Source of the DNA: Alkalimonas sp.
Lineage (GTDB): Bacteria; Pseudomonadota; Gammaproteobacteria; Enterobacterales; Alteromonadaceae
Direction: 5' to 3'
Length of the DNA: 6,371 nt
Assembly: GCA_007117525.1 (NCBI GenBank)
Contig: SKGJ01000315.1
Span: 1 to 6,371, forward strand
Shown in pieces: positions 1 to 6,371 of the stretch. The notes beneath the pieces are model-generated. The model was not told where the DNA came from. It did not search any database and worked only from the letters and a program-made list of their open reading frames with translations. Position 1 is the stretch's first letter; each line of letters starts with the position of its first letter. Made by a program: the position numbers and the translations under genes.

Positions 1-943
1 GGTGTACGGGCCCGAGCAAAGTATTCGCAGCCCACGTACCCGCTACAATGCGATGTTATTGACAAGCCCCATCGTCAGTGGCAACGATGGCCAATTCGAT
101 TTGGCAGCCTTACAACAAGTGCTCGACCATAATGGCTCGCTCTTTGGTGAAACCCTGCACCAGCCGTTATTGCAGCGCTGCCAGGACGCTCCTGTATTGC
201 AACTGGATGAAGCATTGGACCTGACGCCCGCCTGCCAAGCGCTGGCGCAATGGGATGGCCAGTATCAGCTCAGCAGTCAGGGCGCGCTCTTGATGCGGGA
301 GTTTTTAGCAGAGTTCCGGGTGCCTGGTCATCGGGATTTATCCGATACCTTGTTTGCTATCCCTTTTGATCCAGCGCTGCCGGCAGAAACTCCAACAGGG
401 CTGGCGCTGGCGGTGGAGCCAGCAGAGCAGGATCCGATTTTACTGGCACTGGCTGCAGCGCTGCGTCGCCTGCAACAGGCTAACATCAATCCACAGGCTG
501 CACTTGCCGACGTACAACACTTGGTTAAGGCCAGCGGCCAGCAACCCATTCCGATGCACGGCGGCTATTCGTATGAAGGCGTTTTTAATATGGTAGAAGG
601 CTTGGCACAATCACGCAGTACTTCGCGCCTGGCAACCATTGTTACCGGACAAGCCCGGCCCGATCGCTCCCCTCTGATGCAATTGGAAGACAACACATAC
701 GGTTACCGCACCAATTATGGCAGCAGCTATGTGCTGGCATTGCAGTTTACTGAGCAAGGCCCTAAAGCCAAGATGTTGCTGGCCTACAGTCAGTCACACG
801 ACCCGGAATCGGTGCACTTTGATGATCAAACCCAGGTTTTTAGCCAGCTGCAATGGCGACCGGTGCTGTTTCAGGCTGAGGACATTGCCGCCAATCAGGT
901 TAAGCAGCTGGTGCTCACCTTGCCGCCACAAGAAGGTCAATAG
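1..943 (+). CDS. Penicillin acylase family Ntn hydrolase (AHL/aculeacin acylase-like), C-terminal part, 5' truncated
   Basis: The frame is open from the window edge (first full codon at 2, a GTG that is probably internal) to TAG at 941-943, giving 313 residues. The C-terminal half resembles the end of the beta chain of PvdQ/QuiP-type acylases: YGPEQSIRSPRTR near residue 2, MHGG at 185-188, NYGSSYVLALQF from 238, and SQSHDPESVHFDDQT from 263, followed by the W-R-P-V segment typical of the family end. These enzymes are exported to the periplasm, self-cleave into alpha and beta chains, and use the beta-chain N-terminal Ser to hydrolyse acyl amides such as N-acyl-homoserine lactones. Family members are usually about 750-850 residues, so roughly the last 40% is here. 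The signal peptide, the nucleophile Ser and probably the oxyanion Asn are upstream, so catalytic competence cannot be judged. The substrate is inferred; other acylated amides or peptides are equally possible. No terminator is visible before the convergent transporter gene, whose end is 7 bp away. Confidence 0.88.
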   Translation, partial: VYGPEQSIRSPRTRYNAMLLTSPIVSGNDGQFDLAALQQVLDHNGSLFGETLHQPLLQRCQDAPVLQLDEALDLTPACQALAQWDGQYQLSSQGALLMREFLAEFRVPGHRDLSDTLFAIPFDPALPAETPTGLALAVEPAEQDPILLALAAALRRLQQANINPQAALADVQHLVKASGQQPIPMHGGYSYEGVFNMVEGLAQSRSTSRLATIVTGQARPDRSPLMQLEDNTYGYRTNYGSSYVLALQFTEQGPKAKMLLAYSQSHDPESVHFDDQTQVFSQLQWRPVLFQAEDIAANQVKQLVLTLPPQEGQ

Positions 944-950
944 GCAGGGG

Positions 951-2213
951 TTAGCCCAACAACTTGGTGTGCCACAGTACAAACAACAGCGCAAAGCCGA
1001 GCAGGTACAAGAGGCCCAGCCGGCTCCACCACACCAGCAGCGTCGATAGCGGCTGGGTACTGTGGCGGCGCATCAGTCGGTAATTAAGCCAGGCAAAGAC
1101 CGGTGTGGTTAGAAATGCCAGTGTCATGGCAAAGGTGAGCATAGGGCCAAGCGCCGAGCGGAAGAACAGGATCACGGCCATGCCAGCCAGGGCTTGCGCC
1201 AGCAGCCAGCCCTGGTAACTGCGGCGCTGCCCACGCTGGTGCACGCCAAGCAAGGTAAAGGATTCATTCAGGCTTCTGGCGTAGCCATCCAGCACCGTGA
1301 TGGTGGTACCAAACATGCACAAAAAGGCAATGGCAGCGACCAGCGGCCTTGACCAGTCGCCAATGGTGCTGCCGTACATGCCAATCAGCTGCTGGGCAAA
1401 AGCGGCACCGGCCAGCGCAATCGGCTGATCACTGCCGTATTGCACCAGAGCGCCCAGCGAGACAAACACCAGCGCCAGACCAGCGGTCAGCCAGTAGCCG
1501 AGGTTAAAATCAAACAAGCCTTGCTGGCGGCTGATGGGCTGCTGGCGCTGCTTGGCGGTAAGCCAAAGCGAACTGATCGCGGAAATTTCAATCGGCGCTG
1601 GCATCCAGCCCATCAGCGCGACCAGAAACCCCAGCATGGCCAGCTGCCAGGGGCTTGGCCCCTGATAATCCGCTGGCGCCATGGCACCATTCATCGCGGC
1701 AATCACCGCAGCGCTAAGGGTTGCCAGGGTGAGCAGTACCATAATGATCTTGGCGACCTTATCCAGCGCCCGGTAATGGCCAAGCAATAAAATCAGCAAA
1801 CAGACCGCTAAAATCAGCCAGCACAACAGGGTAACCGATATGGGCCAGGGCAGCGCATAGTGCAGCAAGCTGGCGGTGAGCAGCAGTACCCCGGCGGTAT
1901 TGACCACCGCGGCAATCAGGTTCAGCACGATAAAGCTGTAAAAATAGCCGCGACCCTTGCGCTGATAACCCTGCAGTAAGCTTTCACCCTGCTCCAGGGT
2001 GTACTGCACGCCAAAACGGAAGAAGGGGTACTTCAGTACATTCACCAGTAAAATCAGTCCGAGCAGCTGCCAGCCAAAGAGGGCGCCGGCCTGGGTGGAT
2101 GCCACCAGATGCGAGCCACCGATGGCAGCGGTGGCCATCAGCAAGCCAGGCCCGAGGGCGGAAGCTCTGTGTTTGAGTGTCCATAGCAGTTTTGGCAGCG
2201 AGTCGGTGTGCAT
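951..2213 (-). CDS. NRAMP-superfamily transporter with non-canonical metal-site motifs
   Basis: This is a 420-residue, strongly hydrophobic protein with about 11 membrane segments, the usual NRAMP length. Family marks are GPGLLMATAAIG...QAGALFGW in TM1 (residues 21-48), LDKVAKIIMVLLT before TM5 (150-162), GWMPAPIE in TM6 (202-209) and a TTITVLDGYARSL segment near TM10. NRAMP proteins couple proton entry to import of Mn2+, Fe2+ or related ions at the inner membrane. Aligned by eye to the canonical TM1 motif DPGN, this protein has GGSH (32-35), so both metal-coordinating residues Asp and Asn are changed. The TM6 MPH motif reads MPA, keeping the Met but losing the His. Substrate and proton coupling therefore cannot be assumed, and mntH is not assigned. 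The start at ATG 2211-2213 is chosen because the family-like sequence begins just after it. It has no good Shine-Dalgarno sequence. The frame stays open upstream to ATG 2286-2288 and TTG 2301-2303, adding a Cys-containing, unfamiliar extension. The stop is TAA at 951-953. Confidence 0.9.
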   Translation of the reverse strand: MHTDSLPKLLWTLKHRASALGPGLLMATAAIGGSHLVASTQAGALFGWQLLGLILLVNVLKYPFFRFGVQYTLEQGESLLQGYQRKGRGYFYSFIVLNLIAAVVNTAGVLLLTASLLHYALPWPISVTLLCWLILAVCLLILLLGHYRALDKVAKIIMVLLTLATLSAAVIAAMNGAMAPADYQGPSPWQLAMLGFLVALMGWMPAPIEISAISSLWLTAKQRQQPISRQQGLFDFNLGYWLTAGLALVFVSLGALVQYGSDQPIALAGAAFAQQLIGMYGSTIGDWSRPLVAAIAFLCMFGTTITVLDGYARSLNESFTLLGVHQRGQRRSYQGWLLAQALAGMAVILFFRSALGPMLTFAMTLAFLTTPVFAWLNYRLMRRHSTQPLSTLLVWWSRLGLLYLLGFALLFVLWHTKLLG

Positions 2214-2231
2214 AGCGCAGCAGTCATCTGA

Positions 2232-2260
2232 TTTATATAGAAAACATCTTAGCAGCAAAG
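2232..2260 (-). promoter_or_regulatory. Possible promoter of the NRAMP-family gene
   Basis: An AT-rich island in GC-rich DNA reads TATAAA on the minus strand at 2237-2232 (overlapping TATATA at 2239-2234), a good match to a sigma-70 -10 box. A poor -35 candidate, TTTGCT (2259-2254), lies 16 bp upstream. If used, transcription would start near 2225, leaving only about 12 nt before the chosen ATG at 2213, so the mRNA would be nearly leaderless. This agrees with the absent Shine-Dalgarno sequence. If translation starts at 2288 or 2303 instead, this element would be inside the gene and not a promoter for it. Confidence 0.25.
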
Positions 2261-2294
2261 CAGGCAAGGCGTCAGTGCCATTTTGCATTGCTTC

Positions 2295-2319
2295 TTGCAG
2301 CAACAGGTTCTTGCTGCAA
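2295..2319. repeat. Perfect 9-bp inverted repeat in the divergent intergenic region
   Basis: TTGCAGCAA (2295-2303) and TTGCTGCAA (2311-2319) are exact reverse complements separated by 7 nt (CAGGTTC), a 25-bp dyad centred on 2307. It sits between the divergent transporter and glucan synthase genes, 82 bp from the transporter ATG and 136 bp from the synthase ATG. It could be a regulator operator or an RNA hairpin. No T-run follows on either strand, so it is not a standard intrinsic terminator. I do not recognise the motif as a Fur or MntR box. The arms resemble the CAG/TTG-rich composition of the neighbouring genes, so chance is a real alternative. Confidence 0.5.
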
Positions 2320-2377
2320 CTTGGCCGGACCGTTTGTGCACAGTAAGCGATGTACGCAGGCTGTGCCCTGGCTCTGT

Positions 2378-2407
2378 GCGACAGCGCACCGACAACAGGC
2401 CTGTCGC
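2378..2407. repeat. Inverted repeats upstream of the cyclic glucan synthase gene
   Basis: GCGACAG (2378-2384) and CTGTCGC (2401-2407) are exact reverse complements with a 16-nt spacer. Overlapping alternatives are GTGCG-ACAG-CGCAC (2376-2389) and the palindrome ACAGGCCTGT (2395-2404). The short hairpins compete with the longer pairing, an arrangement that could fold differently in an mRNA leader or serve as an operator. No T-run follows. The nearest start codon is at 2455. Biological use is inference. Confidence 0.35.
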
Positions 2408-2415
2408 TCTATAAG
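2389..2415 (+). promoter_or_regulatory. Weak candidate promoter for the cyclic glucan synthase gene
   Basis: TATAAG at 2410-2415 matches five of six -10 positions. A partial -35 hexamer, CCGACA (2389-2394), is 15 bp upstream, shorter than the preferred 17. The predicted start of transcription near 2422 would leave a leader of about 33 nt before the ATG at 2455. The -35 overlaps the inverted repeats at 2376-2407, so a protein bound there could block or assist the polymerase. The match is weak and no better candidate stood out in 2320-2454. Confidence 0.2.
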
Positions 2416-2454
2416 CTGCGCTGTTACCGCTTAGACTATTTGCTGCAGGTTGCC

Positions 2455-5400
2455 ATGTCCTTTGCTGCGCCATTATTTATTCGTTCCTTGTATCGTCAGT
2501 TGGTCAACCAACTTAGTGGCTGGCGGCAGCGGCTGCACCGCCGCAGCTGCCGATGGCTTTCTCCGGACTTATGGCAGCAACGCAGCCCGATCCGGGCGGA
2601 GCTGTTCAGTGTTGAGCGGTTGGAGCTGCATGCCCATAGTTTGGCACAGGCGCAACTCATTGAGGCAGACAGTCGCCTGTTGCCGCAGCTGCGTCAGATC
2701 TTTCGACCCGCGCTGCAGCGGCGCTTGACGGTCAATGCCGATACCTTGCTGGCGGCTTACCGGGTCAGTGCAACTGAGCTGCAGGCGGGTCATAGCATCG
2801 AGCCCGCAGCGGAATGGCTGCTGGACAATTATCATTTGGTCGAGCAGCAAGTCCGTGAAATTCGAGACGATTTACCACTGGGCTATTACCGCCAGCTACC
2901 CAAACTGGCCAGTGGCCCTTTTCGCGGTTATCCCAGGGTTCTGGGTATTGCCTGGGCTTATGTAGCTCATACCGACAGTCATTTTGACCCGGTTATTCTG
3001 ACACGCTTTTTAACGGCCTATCAGCAGGAACAGCCACTGAGTATTGGTGAGTTGTGGGCTGTGGCGATTACGTTGCGTTTTGTACTAATTGAAAACCTGC
3101 GCCGGTTAACCGATCAGATTAGCCTGGGACTAAAGCAGCGGGCCGACGCCGATCAGATAGCCGATGCTTTACTGGCCGGGGTCCGCTGGCAGGCGCTGCT
3201 GCCAGGGTGTTCGTTACCATTAAGCGATAACTTTGCCGCTCAGTTGGCGAAACGGCTGCGCGATCAGGACCCGGGGGTTACACCGGCTTTGCAGTGGCTC
3301 AGTGAGCAAATGGCCAGCCAGAACGACAGCATTGATCAGGTGGTGCTCAGAGCGCAGCAACAACTGGGCGCATCCAATGTCAGTGTGCGCAATGTGATGA
3401 CCAGCATGCAGCACATCTCAGCCATCGACTGGACGGAATTGTTTGAAAACGTCAGCCTGGTGGATCATCAGCTGGCTGCGGGCAGTCGCTTTGCTGAGAT
3501 GGATTTTGCCAGTCGGAATCTGTACCGCAATGCCATTGAACAACTGGCACGCCGTGCCAAATGCGCTGAATTAGTGGTCAGCAGCAAAGTGCTGCAACTC
3601 ATCCGTTGGGCTGATGCGCATGCCAGTACTACAGAGCAACATCCGGTGCAGGCGGCACGTGAAGCGGACTGCGGTTTTTATTTACTGGGCAGCGGTCGTG
3701 CGGCGTTAGAGCAACAGCTGGGGATCCGGCCCCGTGCCTTGCAACGGTTGCGCCTTGGTATCGCCAGGCAAGGCGTGTCTGGTTACCTTAGCGTAATGCT
3801 GCTGCTAAGCGGTGTCTTGCTGCTCGGTGCGCTTTGGTGGCTTGAGCTGAGTGCCATCTCCTGGTTGTGGCTGTTGCTGCCGCTTGGCATTGTGGTCAGT
3901 GAGCTGGCCAGCGCCTTGTTGCAGCAGAGTGCCAGCCGTTGTAACCCTGCTCAGCTGTTACCGGCCTTGGCGTTAGCCCAGGGCATCCCGGCAGAACTGC
4001 GCACTCTGGTGGCGGTGCCGGTGTTGTTAAGTGATGCCGCAGAGTTGCGCCAGCATTTGCAGCGGCTGGAAGAGCATTATCTGGCGGCCGGCCACGGGGC
4101 TATCAGCTTTGTGCTGTTGTCTGATTTTACCGATGCACCACAGCAACACCTGGCCAGCGATCAGGCGCTGTTGCAGCAAGCGATCGACGGCATTATCAGC
4201 TTAAACCAGCAGTATGGTCCGCCAGCAGGGCCGGATGGCAGCACTGATGCTGCCGGGCAGCGGTTTTTTCTGTTGCACCGCCAGCGTGAATACAATCCCA
4301 GTGAACAAGCCTGGATCGGTGCAGAGCGTAAACGCGGCAAACTAAGCGATTTAAATCAGTTGTTGCGCGGAGGCTCCAGCCGCTTTTGTCGCAGCAGCGC
4401 AACCTACCCGCAGTTAACCGATGTTGTGCCAGCTCAGGTGCGTTATGTCATTACTTTAGATGCCGATACCCGACTGCCGCGCAATACCGCGGTAAAGCTG
4501 GTGGGAAAAATGGCTCACCCGCTGAACCGGCCACAGTTTTGTCCGCAACAACAACGAGTGATTGCCGGTTACGGTATTTTACAACCGCGGGTGACACCGG
4601 CACTGGCGTTAACCGGGCAAGGCTCTCGCTATTTGCGCTTAAACTCGGGGCCGGCCGGTATTGACCCTTACGCCGGCGCTGTTTCGGACTTGTACCAGGA
4701 TCTGTTTGGCGAGGGCTCTTTTACCGGCAAAGGCATATACGATGTCGATGCGTTCAGTGCCGCTTTAGCAGGACGGGTGCCCGACAACAGCATGTTAAGC
4801 CATGATTTGTTTGAGGGGATTTTCGCCCGCGCCGGCCTAGCATCGGATATCGAAGTGGTGGAAGATTTCCCCAATCGCTATGATGTTGCGGTAAAGCAGC
4901 AGCATCGCTGGACCCGCGGCGACTGGCAGTTGCTGCCCTGGCTGGCTGCCGGCTGGTTGAATCGCCCTCAGGCTGCTAGCGCCAGGATCCCATGGTTGGG
5001 GCGCTGGAAAATACTGGATAACTTGCGCCGCTCTTTGCTGGCACCGGCTGGCTTTATCGCCTTAGTGCTGGTGCTGTTGCTGCCCTGGCCGCAGGCTGTC
5101 ACTGCCACTTTGTTGCTGCTGACGTTGTTGCTATTACCGACCTTGCTGCGGCGTCGTTTTACCTGGTTGCCTAAGCACCGCATCTTGCAAAATGGCGGTG
5201 CGGTGCAGCTGCGTAGCCTGTATGGCAATTTGCTGGCTGATTTAGGCCAAACCCTGAGCCAGAGTGGGCTGCAACTGGTGTTGCTGGCCGACCAAGCCTG
5301 GCGTATGGGTCATGCCATTGGCCTTACCCTCTGGCGGCTATTGGTTAGCCGCAAGCACCTGCTGCAGTGGGTCACCAGCGCGCAAAGTAGTGCCAGGCGG

Positions 5401-6371
5401 CCACTCAGCCTGCTGGGCTATTATCGCCACATGGCACCAGGCCTGGTGCTGAGCTGGTTTAGTGCCGCGCTGCTTAGCTGGCAGGCATCACAGAATCTGG
5501 CGCTGTGGGCACCGCTGATTATCCTATGGCAACTGGCACCCGCGTTGATGTACTGGCTCAGCCTGCCTACCAGTCTGCAGCAAAGCCGGCCGCTGTCTGC
5601 CACCGAGGCGAGCAACTTACGGCTGGTGGCCCGCCGTACCTGGCGGTTTTTTGAACGCTTTGTTAGTGCCAGTGACAACTGGCTGCCGCCGGATAATTTT
5701 CAGCAACTGCCGGAGCCGGTCATTGCGCGCCGGACCTCGCCTACCAATATCGGTGTTTATCTGTTGTCGGTGGTCACGGCGCGCGATTTTGGCTGGCTGG
5801 GCACTCACGCCAGTACCCACAAGCTGGAGCAAACCTTTGCCAGCTTGCACCGGCTTGGCCGCTATCAGGGGCATTTTTACAACTGGTACGATACCCAGAG
5901 TTTGCAGCCTTTAGCGCCGGCCTATGTGTCCTCGGTAGACAGCGGCAATCTGGCCGGCCACTTACTGGCATTGGCCAACAGTCTGGATGAGTGGCAGCAG
6001 CAACTGCTGGCACCACAGGCGTGGCAGGGGCTTAAGGATACCCTGGCATTGGCTCAGGCCAGTCTGCGGCAAAGCGCTGGTAGCTTGGCATCAAGCCAGC
6101 AACTGCAAGCCTGTCTGGATAGCCTGGCCCTGCAGTTAGCAAGTGGTCATCGGCTGGCACCGTTACACAGCACATTGATTGAGCTGGCCACAGAGGCGCT
6201 GGCCTGTTTCCACAGCAGCCCGGCGCAGCCGCCAATGGATGCAGCAAGGTCGCCCGAAAGCGACAATCTGCTGTTCTATCTGCAGGCTTTGCTGCAGACG
6301 TTGCAGCAGCATCAGCAGGATAACCTGGCCAGCAGTCAGCAGCAGCACCAGCTGCAACAACGCTTGGCTAC
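2455..6371 (+). CDS. ndvB: Cyclic beta-1,2-glucan synthase (NdvB/ChvB/Cgs family), N-terminal 1305 codons, 3' truncated
   Basis: The frame is open with no stop from ATG 2455 to the window end. Family members are about 2,800 residues, so under half is visible. Residues 1-440 form the N-terminal soluble region, with the family segments ELFSVERLELHAHSLA (49-64) and LPLGYYRQLPKL (140-151). Six membrane segments are predicted near 445-463, 468-488, 864-881, 883-898, 993-1010 and 1013-1035. Between the second and third lies the GT84 domain, which transfers glucose from UDP-glucose in the cytoplasm: ERKRGKLSDLNQLLRG (624-639), the D-A-D motif (669-671), HDLFEG (783-788), ED (803-804) and QQHRW (815-819), so the expected catalytic motifs are intact. 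A glycoamylase-like/cyclisation domain begins near 1060, with RTSPTNIG (1093-1100), FYNWYDT (1141-1147) and DSGNLAGH (1162-1169). The GH94 phosphorylase domain that sets chain length is expected beyond the window. The start is supported by AGG at 2447-2449, 5 nt upstream; an in-frame ATG at 2350 would add 35 residues of unfamiliar sequence. The gene diverges from the NRAMP-family gene. Confidence 0.95.
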   Translation, partial: MSFAAPLFIRSLYRQLVNQLSGWRQRLHRRSCRWLSPDLWQQRSPIRAELFSVERLELHAHSLAQAQLIEADSRLLPQLRQIFRPALQRRLTVNADTLLAAYRVSATELQAGHSIEPAAEWLLDNYHLVEQQVREIRDDLPLGYYRQLPKLASGPFRGYPRVLGIAWAYVAHTDSHFDPVILTRFLTAYQQEQPLSIGELWAVAITLRFVLIENLRRLTDQISLGLKQRADADQIADALLAGVRWQALLPGCSLPLSDNFAAQLAKRLRDQDPGVTPALQWLSEQMASQNDSIDQVVLRAQQQLGASNVSVRNVMTSMQHISAIDWTELFENVSLVDHQLAAGSRFAEMDFASRNLYRNAIEQLARRAKCAELVVSSKVLQLIRWADAHASTTEQHPVQAAREADCGFYLLGSGRAALEQQLGIRPRALQRLRLGIARQGVSGYLSVMLLLSGVLLLGALWWLELSAISWLWLLLPLGIVVSELASALLQQSASRCNPAQLLPALALAQGIPAELRTLVAVPVLLSDAAELRQHLQRLEEHYLAAGHGAISFVLLSDFTDAPQQHLASDQALLQQAIDGIISLNQQYGPPAGPDGSTDAAGQRFFLLHRQREYNPSEQAWIGAERKRGKLSDLNQLLRGGSSRFCRSSATYPQLTDVVPAQVRYVITLDADTRLPRNTAVKLVGKMAHPLNRPQFCPQQQRVIAGYGILQPRVTPALALTGQGSRYLRLNSGPAGIDPYAGAVSDLYQDLFGEGSFTGKGIYDVDAFSAALAGRVPDNSMLSHDLFEGIFARAGLASDIEVVEDFPNRYDVAVKQQHRWTRGDWQLLPWLAAGWLNRPQAASARIPWLGRWKILDNLRRSLLAPAGFIALVLVLLLPWPQAVTATLLLLTLLLLPTLLRRRFTWLPKHRILQNGGAVQLRSLYGNLLADLGQTLSQSGLQLVLLADQAWRMGHAIGLTLWRLLVSRKHLLQWVTSAQSSARRPLSLLGYYRHMAPGLVLSWFSAALLSWQASQNLALWAPLIILWQLAPALMYWLSLPTSLQQSRPLSATEASNLRLVARRTWRFFERFVSASDNWLPPDNFQQLPEPVIARRTSPTNIGVYLLSVVTARDFGWLGTHASTHKLEQTFASLHRLGRYQGHFYNWYDTQSLQPLAPAYVSSVDSGNLAGHLLALANSLDEWQQQLLAPQAWQGLKDTLALAQASLRQSAGSLASSQQLQACLDSLALQLASGHRLAPLHSTLIELATEALACFHSSPAQPPMDAARSPESDNLLFYLQALLQTLQQHQQDNLASSQQQHQLQQRLA

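Noticed and set aside
951..2213. Naming the transporter mntH
   Set aside because: The residues that define the MntH metal site (DPGN, MPH) are altered, so the symbol would imply an unsupported substrate.
2335..2342. TGTGCACA palindrome in the intergenic region
   Set aside because: An 8-bp palindrome alone is too short to claim as an operator, and the flanks do not extend the symmetry.
1999..2346. 115-codon plus-strand frame antisense to the N-terminal end of the NRAMP-family gene
   Set aside because: It is a shadow of a confidently recognised gene, with no family resemblance and low-quality composition.
2350..2454. Alternative upstream start (ATG 2350) for the glucan synthase
   Set aside because: The added 35 residues do not look like the family N-terminus, the ribosome site is weaker, and it would place the inverted repeats inside the coding region. 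It is kept as a possibility only.
2249..2473. 74-codon minus-strand frame with a Cys-rich C-terminal end (CCCKKQCK) spanning the divergent intergenic region
   Set aside because: It overlaps the start of the glucan synthase gene and the upstream region of the transporter, has no recognisable family features, and its Cys run comes from the same TTG/CAG-rich dyad bases. It is most likely a chance frame.
4196..5228. Several minus-strand and other-frame open frames inside the glucan synthase gene
   Set aside because: They lie within the continuous, motif-supported glucan synthase frame. GC-rich DNA yields such shadows routinely.

Overview
The window is an ordinary stretch of bacterial chromosome that holds three protein genes and one divergent control region. 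Two of the genes are cut by the window edges. High GC, leucine- and glutamine-rich proteins and this set of families point to a gammaproteobacterium, perhaps from the Alteromonadales/Chromatiales side (a Rheinheimera- or Alishewanella-like genome would fit). That placement is an impression from composition and gene content and was not tested.

Layout. Positions 1-943 (+) carry the C-terminal ~313 residues of a penicillin-acylase-family Ntn hydrolase, most like the acyl-homoserine-lactone / aculeacin acylases (PvdQ/QuiP type). Only 7 bp separate it from the convergent gene at 951-2213 (-), a complete NRAMP-superfamily membrane transporter whose canonical metal-binding motifs are altered. Positions 2214-2454 form a divergent intergenic region of about 240 bp with a perfect 9-bp dyad, a second inverted repeat and weak promoter-like sequences. 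From 2455 (+) to the window end runs the first 1305 codons of a very large cyclic beta-1,2-glucan synthase (NdvB/ChvB/Cgs family). Its reading frame is open without a stop over 3.9 kb. The visible part contains the N-terminal soluble region, six predicted membrane segments, the GT84 glucosyltransferase domain and the start of the glycoamylase-like/cyclisation domain. The C-terminal GH94 phosphorylase domain would lie beyond the window.

Function together. The three genes do not form an obvious operon: the acylase and transporter converge, and the transporter and glucan synthase diverge. The glucan synthase would make periplasmic or secreted cyclic glucans linked to osmoadaptation and host interaction. 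The acylase would act in the periplasm on acylated amides such as quorum-sensing lactones. The transporter would move a cation or another substrate across the inner membrane. A shared theme of envelope and environment is possible but is inference only. I found no mobile element, CRISPR array, RNA gene or clear new system. The items most worth a second look are the altered motifs of the NRAMP protein and the dyad symmetry between the divergent genes.
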